From CAXXOK01 sp963664595 (GTDB taxonomy: Bacteria > Bacillota > Clostridia > Christensenellales > Aristaeellaceae): DNA of 64,000 nt. Below are positions 35,095-44,047 of the stretch, in pieces; position 1 is the first letter of the stretch, and every line of letters begins with the position of its first letter. The stretch lies in contig CAXXOK010000011.1 in assembly GCA_963664595.2 (NCBI GenBank), positions 372,001-436,000 of the forward strand, in the 5' to 3' direction. A model generated the notes under the pieces. The model had not been told where the DNA came from. It searched no databases and saw only the letters and a program-made list of their open reading frames with translations. The translations under genes and the position numbers were made by a program.

Positions 35095-35895
35095 CTATTC
35101 CGTCAAACCCCGTTTCACCGCCAGCAGGGTAAACGACAAAGGAAAGCCCTTGCCGTTATAGGCATCCGCAATGCCGATATCCCGGTCATATTCCTCCAGC
35201 GAGGTTACATACAGCCCCGATGCCGCGAGGGCGTTGATGATGCTCCCCATCGTGTGAGAAAAGCTGGTAAAGGTTCTGGAATTTCTGTGGCCGGTCATGT
35301 AGCCCGCGCTGTCGTTTTCCAGCCATGGCTCGGTGCGGAAATAGGAATAAGCCACCCTGTCGGTATGTTCGGGATCGAACGCATCCTCCCCGGGGATCGG
35401 CAGCATGTTGATCATCGGATGGAAATCGTTGATCAGCAGTGTGCCGCCGGGTTTCAGGCAGCGCGCCGCTACGGCAAACAAAGCTTCCAGATCCTGAAAC
35501 CAGGTAATCGCGCCGATGGTGAAAAACACCAGGTTGAACGCGCCGTTATATTCCGCTCCGATTTCCAGAATGTTGCCCGTTTCAAACTTGCAGGCAATCC
35601 CCGTCTGCGCCGCGATGCCGCGCGCCGCCTCCATCATGTTGGCGGCGATATCAAACCCCACGCCCGCCCGTGCGCCCAGCTGCATGGCCGAAAAAAGCTC
35701 CCGGCCGTTGTTGCAGCAGAACTGTGCGAGCATTTTATCCCGCAGATCCAGCGTTTGCAGGGCTATGGCAAGCATCGGGTTCAGGTACGGCAGCGTTTCG
35801 TTTTGCAGCCGCTCCCCCATATTTTCGCACCAGTTTTCCGTACGATGGTCAAACGCTTCCTCCCAGGCGGCCTGGTTGCTCCTGAAATAATCCAT
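35095..35895 (-). CDS. Class I SAM-dependent methyltransferase
   Basis: This 266-residue enzyme has the SAM-binding motif near residue 65-85 (CCNNGRELFSAMQLGARAGVGFDI), an acidic strand end (KFETGNILEIG) and GTLLINDFHPM near residue 155. The substrate is unknown. AAAAGGAGAAGACA precedes the ATG. It lies 12 bases after the GH4 gene on the same strand and so is probably cotranscribed with it, although no functional link is clear. Confidence 0.85.
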   Translation of the reverse strand: MDYFRSNQAAWEEAFDHRTENWCENMGERLQNETLPYLNPMLAIALQTLDLRDKMLAQFCCNNGRELFSAMQLGARAGVGFDIAANMMEAARGIAAQTGIACKFETGNILEIGAEYNGAFNLVFFTIGAITWFQDLEALFAVAARCLKPGGTLLINDFHPMINMLPIPGEDAFDPEHTDRVAYSYFRTEPWLENDSAGYMTGHRNSRTFTSFSHTMGSIINALAASGLYVTSLEEYDRDIGIADAYNGKGFPLSFTLLAVKRGLTE

Positions 35896-35907
35896 TGTCT
35901 TCTCCTT

Positions 35908-37446
35908 TTACTGTCCGTCCTCCGCCCGCGCGGCGGCGGCGGCCGATGGCCGCTCCAGCGCCTTATCCGCGTTGGCGGCGTTCTTGCGTGCTTCCTCTTG
36001 AGCCTGCGCCATTTCCGCCACGGTTTTGGTGTGCAGGCGCGCCGCGCCGCGGGTAACGATCGGCGGAATCAGCGTATGCTCCGCTTCGCGCTTGGCCCAA
36101 CGCACCTTGGCGGCGGCAATCGCCCGCCGGTACTGCGGCAGCCACTGCTCCTGCGCGATCAGCATTTCGTCCACCATCTGGTCAATCTCGGGCGGGCTGC
36201 ACACCGCGCCGGTGAGCGGGTCCAGCATCATGGCCTGGCGCAGCAGCGCGTCATCCCCCGCCACGGCGGCGTGCACGGCCAGCCGCTGCACGGAAATGTT
36301 GCTCAGGCAGCACGCCGCGGGCCCCATCGGCAGATCGCCGACCTTGGGGATGGAAATCCCGTTGCCGTCCACATAGCCGGGCACCTCCACCACGCAGTCG
36401 TCCGGAAGGTTGGTGATTGTTCCCCGGTTGACCACGTTGAAATGCCCACGGTACACACGGCCGGTTTCCAGGCTCTCAATAATATAACTGCCGTGCTCCC
36501 GGCTGCGTTTTGCATAGTCGTAGGTCTTGGGCGGTTCCTGCATCCACTGGGGGAAATCGCTCTCAAACCAGTTTCGGCCCTCGGTGCATACGCGCAGATA
36601 GCCGCCGGTTTCGCCGTTGATCCACCGGCCCAGATCAATCCAATTTTTGATCTCGTCCGTGCGCTTGCGGTACCAGGGCACATACTCGGACAGGTGGCCG
36701 TTGGACTCGGTGGAGTAATATCCAAACCGGCGGAGCATATCGATGCGCACCTTCTCCGTTTGGGAAAGCTCCGGGTCGCTTTCATAAGCCGCCAGAATTT
36801 TGCCGGTCAAGTCCTCCCCGTTGTGCTTCACGGAGATATACCAGGTCATATGATTAATCCCGGCGCAGATGATATCCACATCTTTTTGTTCATATCCCAG
36901 CGCCCTGGCAATCTGCTCATGCCCGCCCTGCACGCCGTGGCACAGGCCCACGGTCGGCACGCCGCCGAACTGGTTGCAGGCCCAGGTAACCATCGCGTTG
37001 GGGTTGGCATAGTTGAGCAGCATGCAGCCCGGCTCCGCCACCTCTCGGATATCCTTGCAAAAGTCCAGCATGGCTGCGATGCCGCGCTGGCCGTACAGGA
37101 TGCCGCCCGCGCACAGCGTGTCACCCACGCACTGGTCCACGCCGTATTTAAGGGGGATTTCCACATCCAGCTGAAAGGCCTCCAGCATGCCGATGCGCAC
37201 GCAGTTGATCACATAGCGGGCGCCCGTAAACGCTTCCCGGCGGTTGGTGGTGGTGAAGATTTTCGTTTTGATGCCGTTGGCCTGCATATCCCGCTGGCAA
37301 AGCTGATACACCATATCCAGATTATGGGGGTTGATATCGGTAAAGGCGATTTCGCAGTCCCGGAGCTCCGGCACCGACAGGATATCCGTAAGCAGCCCGC
37401 GCGTGAACCCCACAGAGCCCGCGCCGATGAACGCGATTTTACACAT
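35908..37446 (-). CDS. Glycoside hydrolase family 4, alpha-galactosidase/alpha-glucosidase type
   Basis: This 512-residue enzyme belongs to the NAD- and Mn-dependent GH4 family, which cleaves by oxidation and elimination. The N-terminal Rossmann motif is KIAFIGAGSVGFTRGL; the metal-binding Cys-His is in GLCHGVQGG, with NYANPNAM and GINHMTWYI as further family motifs. The ATG at 37446 aligns with that start and follows GAAAGGAACC. The last 40 residues are Ala-rich and low in complexity. The MelA type of alpha-galactosidase fits best by eye; glucuronidase relatives are also possible. Confidence 0.87.
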   Translation of the reverse strand: MCKIAFIGAGSVGFTRGLLTDILSVPELRDCEIAFTDINPHNLDMVYQLCQRDMQANGIKTKIFTTTNRREAFTGARYVINCVRIGMLEAFQLDVEIPLKYGVDQCVGDTLCAGGILYGQRGIAAMLDFCKDIREVAEPGCMLLNYANPNAMVTWACNQFGGVPTVGLCHGVQGGHEQIARALGYEQKDVDIICAGINHMTWYISVKHNGEDLTGKILAAYESDPELSQTEKVRIDMLRRFGYYSTESNGHLSEYVPWYRKRTDEIKNWIDLGRWINGETGGYLRVCTEGRNWFESDFPQWMQEPPKTYDYAKRSREHGSYIIESLETGRVYRGHFNVVNRGTITNLPDDCVVEVPGYVDGNGISIPKVGDLPMGPAACCLSNISVQRLAVHAAVAGDDALLRQAMMLDPLTGAVCSPPEIDQMVDEMLIAQEQWLPQYRRAIAAAKVRWAKREAEHTLIPPIVTRGAARLHTKTVAEMAQAQEEARKNAANADKALERPSAAAAARAEDGQ

Positions 37447-37578
37447 GAAAGCAGGTTCCTTTCTGATGGCTTCGTATGAACGGATCATTCTCTCCGGCCA
37501 TTATTGTATCACACAAATATTTCCCCGTATACCGTGCCCGGGCACAGTGTTTGACTGTTTTGGAGGAAGCTGATCCCC

Positions 37579-37607
37579 TTGACATTATTATTACTATATA
37601 GTACTAT
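37579..37607 (+). promoter_or_regulatory. Promoter and palindrome of the MarR gene
   Basis: TTGACA (37579-37584) and TACTAT (37602-37607) are 17 bases apart. ACTATATAGT (37593-37602) and ATAGTACTAT (37598-37607) are overlapping palindromes at the -10 box, a likely autoregulatory MarR site. Confidence 0.65.
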
Positions 37608-37628
37608 CCTCTATAGGGAGGTATGCGC

Positions 37629-38069
37629 GTGATTTCCAAAACAAGCGGCGGGTTTCTCATCTCGCAGATCAAGCAGGTAAGCGGCAGACGGTTTGAAAAG
37701 CTGCTGTCGCAGGCGGGCGTGGACGCGTTCAACGGCGCGCAGGGGCGCATCCTGTATGTGCTCTGGCAGGAGGATGGCATTCCCATCGCCGCGCTGTCCA
37801 AACAAACAGGGCTGGCTAAAACCACCCTCACCGGCATGCTGGACCGCATGGAGCAGGGCGGGCTGATTGTCCGTGCCTTTGATCCGGCCGACCGGCGGCA
37901 GATCCGCATCTCCCTCACACCGCAGGCCCGGCGGCTGCAGGGCGAGTACCAAAGGGTATCCGATGCCATGAACGAGATTTTTTACGCCGGATTTACGGAG
38001 GAAGAAATCATTGCCTTTGAAAGCACCCTCCGCCGTATCCTGCGTAATATGGAAGAGCTCAAACCCTGA
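37629..38069 (+). CDS. MarR-family transcriptional regulator
   Basis: This 146-residue winged-helix regulator reads GRILYVLWQEDGIPIAALSKQTGLAKTTLTGMLDRMEQ and the wing FDPADRRQIRISLTPQ. The GTG at 37629 is preferred because AGGGAGG lies 7 bases before it; the ATG at 37623 touches that site. It precedes the flavin reductase gene by 43 bases and probably controls both, perhaps in response to a phenolic or electrophilic ligand, which is inference from the family. Confidence 0.9.
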   Translation: MISKTSGGFLISQIKQVSGRRFEKLLSQAGVDAFNGAQGRILYVLWQEDGIPIAALSKQTGLAKTTLTGMLDRMEQGGLIVRAFDPADRRQIRISLTPQARRLQGEYQRVSDAMNEIFYAGFTEEEIIAFESTLRRILRNMEELKP

Positions 38070-38112
38070 TACGGGCATCCACTGCCCAAACGACCAACAC
38101 AGGAGGCAATCC

Positions 38113-38706
38113 ATGAACAGCTATCAACCCACCGCCAAGGTTTCGGTTCCCCTTACCAACGATTTCTGCCCGCAAACCCTGTTCCTCTACGGCACCTATC
38201 AGGCCGACGGCCGCCCGGATTTCGGCCTGTTTTGCTGGATCAGCTACCTTAGGGATTCGGAGCTGGGCGTGATGGCCTGCATCGGCGGCAGCAAGCTGAC
38301 CAAGGACCGCATCAAGGCCACCGGGGTGTTTTCCGCCAATCTCGTCACCGAGGCGCTGCTGCCGCTGGCGGATTATCTGGGCAACAAGCCGGGCTACGAC
38401 GCGGATAAAATGCAGATCGCGGCCGCGGTAAGCCAGGGCGCGGTGCTGCCCGTGCCCGTGTTGGTGGAAAGCCCCGTCACCTTTGAGCTGGAAGTACAGC
38501 AGTCCGTGCCGCTGGACGGCGGTGAAGTATTTTTCTGTAAGATCCGCAATGTGCTGCACAGCCGGGCGCTGACCGACGCAGACAAAGCCCCCGGGCAGCT
38601 TCTGGCGGAAATCAAGCCCGCGCGCACCACCTGCCAAACCTATTTCGGCTGGGATGGCCGCGCCTTGGGCTTGTGGGGCGAGCCGCAGAAAACGCTGGAG
38701 AGATAA
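38113..38706 (+). CDS. Flavin reductase-like FMN-binding protein
   Basis: This 197-residue protein has the flavin reductase split-barrel fold, seen in the segments PQTLFLYGTY, LGVMACIGGSKLTKDRIKATGVFSANLVTE and VFFCKIRNVLHS. It may pass electrons from NAD(P)H through FMN to an acceptor. AGGAGGCAATCC precedes the ATG at 38113; the open frame is longer but runs into the MarR gene. Pairing with MarR suggests a role in detoxification of an aromatic or quinone compound. Confidence 0.85.
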   Translation: MNSYQPTAKVSVPLTNDFCPQTLFLYGTYQADGRPDFGLFCWISYLRDSELGVMACIGGSKLTKDRIKATGVFSANLVTEALLPLADYLGNKPGYDADKMQIAAAVSQGAVLPVPVLVESPVTFELEVQQSVPLDGGEVFFCKIRNVLHSRALTDADKAPGQLLAEIKPARTTCQTYFGWDGRALGLWGEPQKTLER

Positions 38707-38728
38707 CGGGAACGATCCTTTCACACAA

Positions 38729-38756
38729 GCGGACGCCGGAACATCCGGCGTCCGTT
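38729..38756 (+). terminator. Terminator of the flavin reductase gene, first copy
   Basis: AGCGGACGCCGGA pairs with TCCGGCGTCCGTT. Near-identical hairpins recur at 38948-38974 and 39167-39193, separated by element A copies 2 and 3. Confidence 0.75.
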
Positions 38757-38763
38757 ACAGGCA

Positions 38764-38939
38764 GTCAAAAAAGAAGGGTCCAGGGCTGAAAGTCCTGGTC
38801 AGGGTGCAGGGGTGAAACCCTTGCCGGGGATTGGGGTGGAACCCCAAAGGCTTGCGTTACAACAAAGGGGTAAGCGAGCGAACAGCGCCCAAGGCGCTAT
38901 GATGCGAGCGGCGATAACGACCCGAAGAGGTTCTTTGAC
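38764..38939 (+). repeat. Element A, copy 2 (176 bp)
   Basis: It is nearly identical to copies 1, 3, 4 and 5, from GTCAAAAAAGAAGGGTC to GGTTCTTTGAC. It lies between the first and second copies of the flavin reductase terminator. Confidence 0.9.
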
Positions 38940-38947
38940 AGGCTGAA

Positions 38948-38974
38948 GCGGACGCCGGAATATCCGGTGTCCGT
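38948..38974 (+). terminator. Second copy of the flavin reductase terminator
   Basis: GCGGACGCCGGA pairs with TCCGGTGTCCGT; one base differs from the other copies but pairs as a wobble. Confidence 0.65.
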
Positions 38975-38982
38975 TACAATCT

Positions 38983-39158
38983 GTCAAAAAAGAAGGGTCC
39001 AGGGCTGAAAGTCCTGGTCAGAGTGCAGGGGTGAAACCCTTGCCGGGGATTGGGGTGGAACCCCAAAGGCTTGCGTTACAACAAAGGGGTAAGCGAGCGA
39101 ACAGCGCCCAAGGCGCTATGATGCGAGCGGCGATAACGACCCGAAGAGATTCTTTAAC
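38983..39158 (+). repeat. Element A, copy 3 (176 bp)
   Basis: It follows copy 2 in tandem with the terminator copy between them; the last bases are TTTAAC instead of TTTGAC. Confidence 0.9.
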
Positions 39159-39166
39159 AGACCGAA

Positions 39167-39193
39167 GCGGACGCCGGAATATCCGGCGTCCGT
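39167..39193 (+). terminator. Third copy of the flavin reductase terminator
   Basis: GCGGACGCCGGA pairs with TCCGGCGTCCGT. It completes the pattern hairpin, A, hairpin, A, hairpin. Confidence 0.65.
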
Positions 39194-39260
39194 TATTGAA
39201 ATCCTCAAACCCTTTCGGTTGGTTTACAGCTTGCCCGTTGTTCATCCGCACCCCGCGGCT

Positions 39261-40748
39261 TTATCCGCCCAGAACCTCGCGGTACAGCGCCATCCCCGCC
39301 GCGGAACGGTAGGGTTCGCTTTCCCGCAGCACAAAAGCGTTTTCCGCCGTTTCTCCCCGCTCTGCCCGCAGAAAGAGCGTATCGCTGCGGCGGCGGGCAT
39401 ACTCCGCCGCCGCATAGGCATACAGATGCGTTACAAACACCACCGTAATGCCGGAATCGGTCAGCGCACGCACAGTGATCTCCGCCAGGTATTTTGCGTC
39501 CTGCGGCATGGTGGTTTGAAAGGTTTCATTCAGCAGCAGCAGGCTGTGCGGGCGGATGCCGTCCACGATCGCGCTCAGCTTTCCCAGCTCCACATCCAAA
39601 AGCCCCATGCCGCGCGCCGTGTCCTCCCCGCTGGGAAAGTGCGTAAAAATGCCGCTGTACAGCGGGGCGCGGTAGTACCGGGCCGTAACAAACAGCCCGC
39701 ACTGCGCCATCAGCTGCGCCAGCCCCACGCTTCGCAGAAAGGTGGTTTTCCCGCCCTGATTAACCCCTGTAACGATCACCAGCCGCTTGCCCGCAAAACG
39801 CACGGCATTCCCCGCCGGGGCTTTCCCCAGCTGCAGGGCCAGCGCCGCGCTGACAAGCCCGTCACTTTCGATGCCGCTGCCTGTGCCAAGCTCCGGCTCG
39901 CACAGCGCGACGCCGGTCTGCCTCAGCCGTTCTTCCAGCCGCGCGCACCCCAGATAGAAGCACAGCTGAAACGAGAGCCGCCCGCAAAACGCCTTCATAC
40001 GCTTGTTATACGCCGTTACCGCCTGCACCAGCGGCAGTACGGCGCTTTGCACCATGTCTTCGGCATTGCGGACCAGGCCGACACTGGTCAGCGCGATTAT
40101 GTCTCCCGGCTGCGTCCGGCGAAAACGCCTGCCGGGTTCCGGCTCGGCCAGCGCGTTCAGCACAACGTTTGCCGGTTTCAGCCCGCCGCCGACGGCAGCG
40201 CTCAGCGTAAGGTCGTCCGACAGCCTCAGGCTCTCCAGCCGGTTGAGCCGGTCCTCAATACGCGCGGTGTATTCCGGAGAAAATACCGCATGTATCTGTT
40301 TTGTAAATCCACAGACCGCATCGCTGCAAAACGCGGCTTCTCCGGCTGTTACCGCGGCATGCATACGACGCTGGGCCTGCTCGTACAGCCGCGCGATTTT
40401 GCACTCGGTCAGCAGCTTTTTTTGATTGGAAATCACACGGTCGTACCGGGGCTTCTGAAACTCGGCATAGCGGACCGCGCCGTCCTCCGCCTCGCGCGCG
40501 GCGGCCAGCAGCTCCTCAAACAGGTGCGGGTGTGCGGCCACATCCCGGCGCACGGCCCGGCGCGCGGCAAGCTTTTCCGCATCGGTCAGGGGCCGCAGCA
40601 GCACGCTGCGGCAGACCTCCGCCATGCGGCTGTCCTCCCCCGCCATGGCCCGCAGCAGCACATCCAGCCGCAGATCATCCACAAGTGAATCATTTTTCAA
40701 CCCGCCGGTCTCCGTATCCTGTGCCCCAAACAACAAATCAAACTCCAT
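39261..40748 (-). CDS. MutS-like ATPase, short form, second of a pair
   Basis: This 495-residue protein has a MutS-type C-terminal ATPase with the P-loop variant GVNQGGKTTFLRS near residue 330, SLLLLNETFQTT as Walker B and VVFVTHL as the H-loop region. It lacks the N-terminal mismatch-recognition domain of MutS1, and no Smr domain of MutS2 type is seen. The ATG at 40748 overlaps the end of the upstream paralog by 11 bases. The two paralogs may form a heterodimer; their DNA target is unknown. Confidence 0.82.
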   Translation of the reverse strand: MEFDLLFGAQDTETGGLKNDSLVDDLRLDVLLRAMAGEDSRMAEVCRSVLLRPLTDAEKLAARRAVRRDVAAHPHLFEELLAAAREAEDGAVRYAEFQKPRYDRVISNQKKLLTECKIARLYEQAQRRMHAAVTAGEAAFCSDAVCGFTKQIHAVFSPEYTARIEDRLNRLESLRLSDDLTLSAAVGGGLKPANVVLNALAEPEPGRRFRRTQPGDIIALTSVGLVRNAEDMVQSAVLPLVQAVTAYNKRMKAFCGRLSFQLCFYLGCARLEERLRQTGVALCEPELGTGSGIESDGLVSAALALQLGKAPAGNAVRFAGKRLVIVTGVNQGGKTTFLRSVGLAQLMAQCGLFVTARYYRAPLYSGIFTHFPSGEDTARGMGLLDVELGKLSAIVDGIRPHSLLLLNETFQTTMPQDAKYLAEITVRALTDSGITVVFVTHLYAYAAAEYARRRSDTLFLRAERGETAENAFVLRESEPYRSAAGMALYREVLGG

Positions 40749-42369
40749 GCCCAATCCGCTCCCTGACCGCCTGATACGTCAGGCGGTATTTTTCCACCAG
40801 AGCCTCCACATGCGCGTGGGTTTCCGCGGGGGCCCGCACCACCCGGTACAGCCGTTCGTGGCTGCCCGGCGCCACCTGTGCCACCATGCTGACCATCGTG
40901 TCCGCAAGGGTCCCGGCATTGTGCGTCACGCAAAACACGCGCGCGCCCCCCGCGGTCAACGTTGCCAGAACCCGATCGGCCATGTCCTGCGCGTCCTGCG
41001 CGGTGGTGGAGGAAAACATCTCGTTGAGCAGCACAACGCTTCCCTTCCCGGCGTTTGTCAGGATGGGCTTCAGCTTTCGAAGCTCCTCTTTCAGCCGCCC
41101 CTGCCGGGCCTCGCCTTCTTCCGCTTCGCTGAAATGCGAGTAAAACCCCCTAAACAGCGGCAGCTCTGCCTGTTTGCAGGGTACGGGAAGGCCCAGGGCC
41201 GCCAGCACCGCGGTTTGCCCCAGCGCGCGGAGGAACGTAGTCTTGCCGGAATGGTTTGCGCCCGTTACGATCACCCCGCGCTCCCCCGGCAGCAGCAGAC
41301 AGTCGCTGGGCACAACGGTGGTGTTTGTCTGCAAGGCCAAATCCATGTCATACATACCTGCGATCCGCAGCGTATCATCCCCGGTCACGATCGGATAGTC
41401 AAAGGGCAGTCCGCTTTTGCGCAGGGCATTTGCCGTATCCAGAAAGCTTTCATAAAAACGCAGCTCTTCGAGGAAGCGGCGGATAAAGTCCGCCGGGATA
41501 TCCAGGATCTCCCCGGCCGCCCGGTGCAGCAAGGCAAACGCCGCGGGGTGGCGCTTTTCCAGAATACCGGCTACCAAAAGTCCCAGCGGTCCAAAGGCCA
41601 GCTCGCCGAACAGGCGGATTTCACGCATAGGCAACGGCTCCGTTCCGGCTTCCGGCGGGCCGGTTAAATCGGCGCGGGTCTGTGCCGCAAAATCCACGCT
41701 TTGCGCGTCGTTGCAGACGATCACCCTGCCCTTGCGCACGCGCAGTGAAAAGCTGATCGCCGCGGTTGCGGTCTTCGCCTGCCGCGAAAGCGTCTCCATT
41801 TGCCGGTACAGCGGCTGGGCGGCATAGGCGCGCACCGCCTCCACAAACGCCATAAGCCCCTCCGAAGCGAGCTCCACCCCGGCCGCGCCCGCAAGCAGAG
41901 CCGCTACGGCATCGCAGTAGGCCACGGCCCCGTCCACGGTATACTGATCCGCCTGCGCCCTGCTGTGCACCGTTCGGCCGTCGGCCATTGTCCGCATGGC
42001 GCCTTCCACAGCGCGGCAGAAGCCCAGAAACAAGGCTGAAATTTCCTCCCGCTCCAGCGCGCGCATCACCGCCTGCCGGTAGCAAACGGTATCCCTGTCG
42101 GCGGCCAGCGCATAGTATACGCGGCGCTGCTCGGGCTTATTGCCCGGTAAAACGGCATCCAGCATCGAATCCAAACCAATATCCGCAAAGAACAAAGGAG
42201 TTTCCGGCTGGTTTGTCAAATGGTTTGGCTGTGAGGAAAAGGTTTTATTGCCGCGCGTAACAACCTGCGCAGCGCCGCCCGGCCGGCGGGCGCGAAAGGT
42301 GAGCCACGGGCAGTTTTTCGCCTGTGCTTCCTGCGCGGGAGAGGGAAACAGAATGGAATAATACGGCAT
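40738..42369 (-). CDS. MutS-like ATPase, short form, first of a pair
   Basis: This 543-residue protein has a helical lever-like middle and a MutS ATPase with the P-loop GANHSGKTTFLRA near residue 370, SVVLLNEMFSST as Walker B and RVFCVTHNAGT. The start is at 42369 because GGAGG sits 8 bases upstream; an earlier in-frame ATG overlaps that site. It differs from its neighbour in sequence but has the same plan. It is divergent from the MerR gene at 42479, with a palindrome between them. Confidence 0.82.
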   Translation of the reverse strand: MPYYSILFPSPAQEAQAKNCPWLTFRARRPGGAAQVVTRGNKTFSSQPNHLTNQPETPLFFADIGLDSMLDAVLPGNKPEQRRVYYALAADRDTVCYRQAVMRALEREEISALFLGFCRAVEGAMRTMADGRTVHSRAQADQYTVDGAVAYCDAVAALLAGAAGVELASEGLMAFVEAVRAYAAQPLYRQMETLSRQAKTATAAISFSLRVRKGRVIVCNDAQSVDFAAQTRADLTGPPEAGTEPLPMREIRLFGELAFGPLGLLVAGILEKRHPAAFALLHRAAGEILDIPADFIRRFLEELRFYESFLDTANALRKSGLPFDYPIVTGDDTLRIAGMYDMDLALQTNTTVVPSDCLLLPGERGVIVTGANHSGKTTFLRALGQTAVLAALGLPVPCKQAELPLFRGFYSHFSEAEEGEARQGRLKEELRKLKPILTNAGKGSVVLLNEMFSSTTAQDAQDMADRVLATLTAGGARVFCVTHNAGTLADTMVSMVAQVAPGSHERLYRVVRAPAETHAHVEALVEKYRLTYQAVRERIGHGV

Positions 42370-42408
42370 ACGCCTCGCCTCCATAACAGTTTACCCAAAC
42401 ACCATAAA

Positions 42409-42421
42409 CCCTGCCGCAGGG
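42409..42421. promoter_or_regulatory. Palindrome between the MutS-like and MerR genes
   Basis: CCCTGC-C-GCAGGG is a perfect inverted repeat midway between divergent genes. It could be the MerR operator, as MerR sites are usually such dyads, or a simple hairpin. Confidence 0.4.
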
Positions 42422-42478
42422 ACAGTGTCAAGCGGTTGCGTGTTTATTTTTTACTGACCGATACCGGGAGGGAATCGC

Positions 42479-42925
42479 ATGGAATTGAAAATCGGAGAAT
42501 TTGCCGCGTTTTGCAATCTGTCGGTGCGCGCGCTGCGCCTGTACGACCGGATGGCGCTTGTCAAGCCCGTACGTGTTGACCCGGATACGGGATACCGGTA
42601 CTACGAACCGGAGCAGCTCCAAGCCGTCAACGCGGTCATCAGCTACAAGAAGGTCGGTTTCTCCCTTACAGAGATCAGGGAACTGCTTTCACCCGCCATC
42701 ACCTCCGCCGAGCTGGTGAAAAAGCTGACGGACAAGCTGAAGCAAAACAGCAAAAACGCGGACATCAGCCGTTATCACAACGAAAGCATCCGCAGTATGC
42801 TGGAGGCCTATCAGGCAGGAGAACGCCCGGAAAGCGATCAGGAAGCGGCGCTGCGCCTGTCCCGTATCGCGTGTTTGGAAAACGACAGTCTGGAGCACGA
42901 GTTTTCCCAGATCATGTGGTTATAG
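42479..42925 (+). CDS. MerR-family transcriptional regulator
   Basis: This 148-residue regulator has the MerR winged helix (residues 1-70, LKIGEFAAFCNLSVRALRLYDRMALVKP and GYRYYEPEQLQAVNAVISYKKVGFSL) and a short C-terminal helix region without a full effector domain. GGGAGGGAATCGC precedes the ATG. MerR proteins bend DNA to activate promoters with long spacers. It is divergent from the MutS-like pair and may regulate it; the signal is unknown. Confidence 0.88.
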   Translation: MELKIGEFAAFCNLSVRALRLYDRMALVKPVRVDPDTGYRYYEPEQLQAVNAVISYKKVGFSLTEIRELLSPAITSAELVKKLTDKLKQNSKNADISRYHNESIRSMLEAYQAGERPESDQEAALRLSRIACLENDSLEHEFSQIMWL

Positions 42926-42943
42926 AAACCATCCCGCGAAATT

Positions 42944-43948
42944 CTATTCTTTTTCGACCCGGACCGGCTGTGTGACATCCAACACCGAATCGGCCTGCAC
43001 AAGCGCAAGGATGCGCGCCGCGTCCTCCTCCGCTGCCAGTACGGGGCGGAAATCATTTTCCGGCGCGCTGCCGGAGGTGAGCACGGGGATCAGCTCCAGC
43101 GTAACGCCGAGGTAGTGCCCGGCATCATCAAAGCGCAGGGTGGCCTGCACAAGCAGCGCGTCAAACGTTTCTAATTCCTGCGTGCCGCCAAACACCAGGT
43201 TGCCCAGGCTGTAGAGCACGGCACAGCCATCCAGGTTCTGCAGGCCCTGCACCACATGCGGATGCGTGCCCACCACGATATCCGCGCCGCTGTTGGCGGC
43301 ATACTGCGCCATACGTTCCTGTTTTTTACTGTGTGCCGGGCTGTATTCCGTGCCCCAGTGGCAGGAGTAGATCACCGCATTACAGCCCCTATCCTTCAGC
43401 TCCTGAATTTCACGGTAGATATACGCCTTGTTTTCCTCATAAAACACCGTTTCCCGGCAGCCGCCGAAGCCGATTTTGATACCGCCGCAGTCCCACACAA
43501 ACAGGTTGCCGTATCCGCAGTACTCGATACCCGCGTCTGCCAGCGCCGCCTTTGTGCTCTCTTCCCCGCTCCGGTTATAATCCACATAGTGGTTGTTGGC
43601 GATGTTCACACCCTCCACGCCCTCATCCGCCAGCATAAGCGCATACGCCGTTTTACCGCGGAAGGTGTGCTGCTTTTTGCTGTTATGCCCCTGATTGCCG
43701 TCCTGCAGCACGCACTCCAGATTGAGCAGCGTAAAATCATCAGCCTGAAACAGCGGCCGGAGATTGGCAAAGCACCAGTCCATCCCATGCCGCGCAACGC
43801 AATCATCAAAATTTCCGGGCGTATCCACCCATTCCTCCCGCGTGCCCAGCACACAGTCGCCGCCAAAGGTCAGCGTGATCTCCGTATCGGCCGCCGCCGC
43901 CGTGGAAAGCAGCATAAAAACAATCATCCAGCATAAAATCCTTCGCAT
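42944..43948 (-). CDS. CapA-family (poly-gamma-glutamate capsule-type) secreted metallophosphoesterase-like protein
   Basis: This 334-residue protein has a signal peptide (RILCWMIVFMLLSTAAAA) and then the CapA pattern: ITLTFGGDCVLGT, LNLECVLQD, GVNIANNHYVDYNRSG, AVIYSCHWGTEY and DIVVGTHPHVVQGL. The fold is metallophosphoesterase-like; CapA itself works in polyglutamate capsule export, but single genes such as this have uncertain roles in the envelope. GGAGGG lies before the ATG at 43948. Its promoter matches the ECF pattern of the sigma cassettes, so it may belong to their regulon. Confidence 0.87.
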   Translation of the reverse strand: MRRILCWMIVFMLLSTAAAADTEITLTFGGDCVLGTREEWVDTPGNFDDCVARHGMDWCFANLRPLFQADDFTLLNLECVLQDGNQGHNSKKQHTFRGKTAYALMLADEGVEGVNIANNHYVDYNRSGEESTKAALADAGIEYCGYGNLFVWDCGGIKIGFGGCRETVFYEENKAYIYREIQELKDRGCNAVIYSCHWGTEYSPAHSKKQERMAQYAANSGADIVVGTHPHVVQGLQNLDGCAVLYSLGNLVFGGTQELETFDALLVQATLRFDDAGHYLGVTLELIPVLTSGSAPENDFRPVLAAEEDAARILALVQADSVLDVTQPVRVEKE

Positions 43949-43971
43949 GGCGCACCCTCCGTTCTTTATAG

Positions 43972-43999
43972 TAAGACGTCCAATGGAAGGATTTGGTTT
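43972..43999 (-). promoter_or_regulatory. ECF-type promoter of the CapA-like gene
   Basis: On the minus strand AAACC, 16 bases, CGTCTTA, ending 24 bases before the start codon. It is back to back with a similar promoter at 44048. Confidence 0.6.
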
Positions 44000-44047
44000 A
44001 CATGTTTGCCTGTTTTTCAGAAATTTTTGGCAAAATACGGGGCACGG

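Noticed and set aside
38764..39158. Tandem repeats resembling a CRISPR array
   Set aside because: The repeats are 176 bp and the spacers are copies of a terminator hairpin; no cas genes are present.
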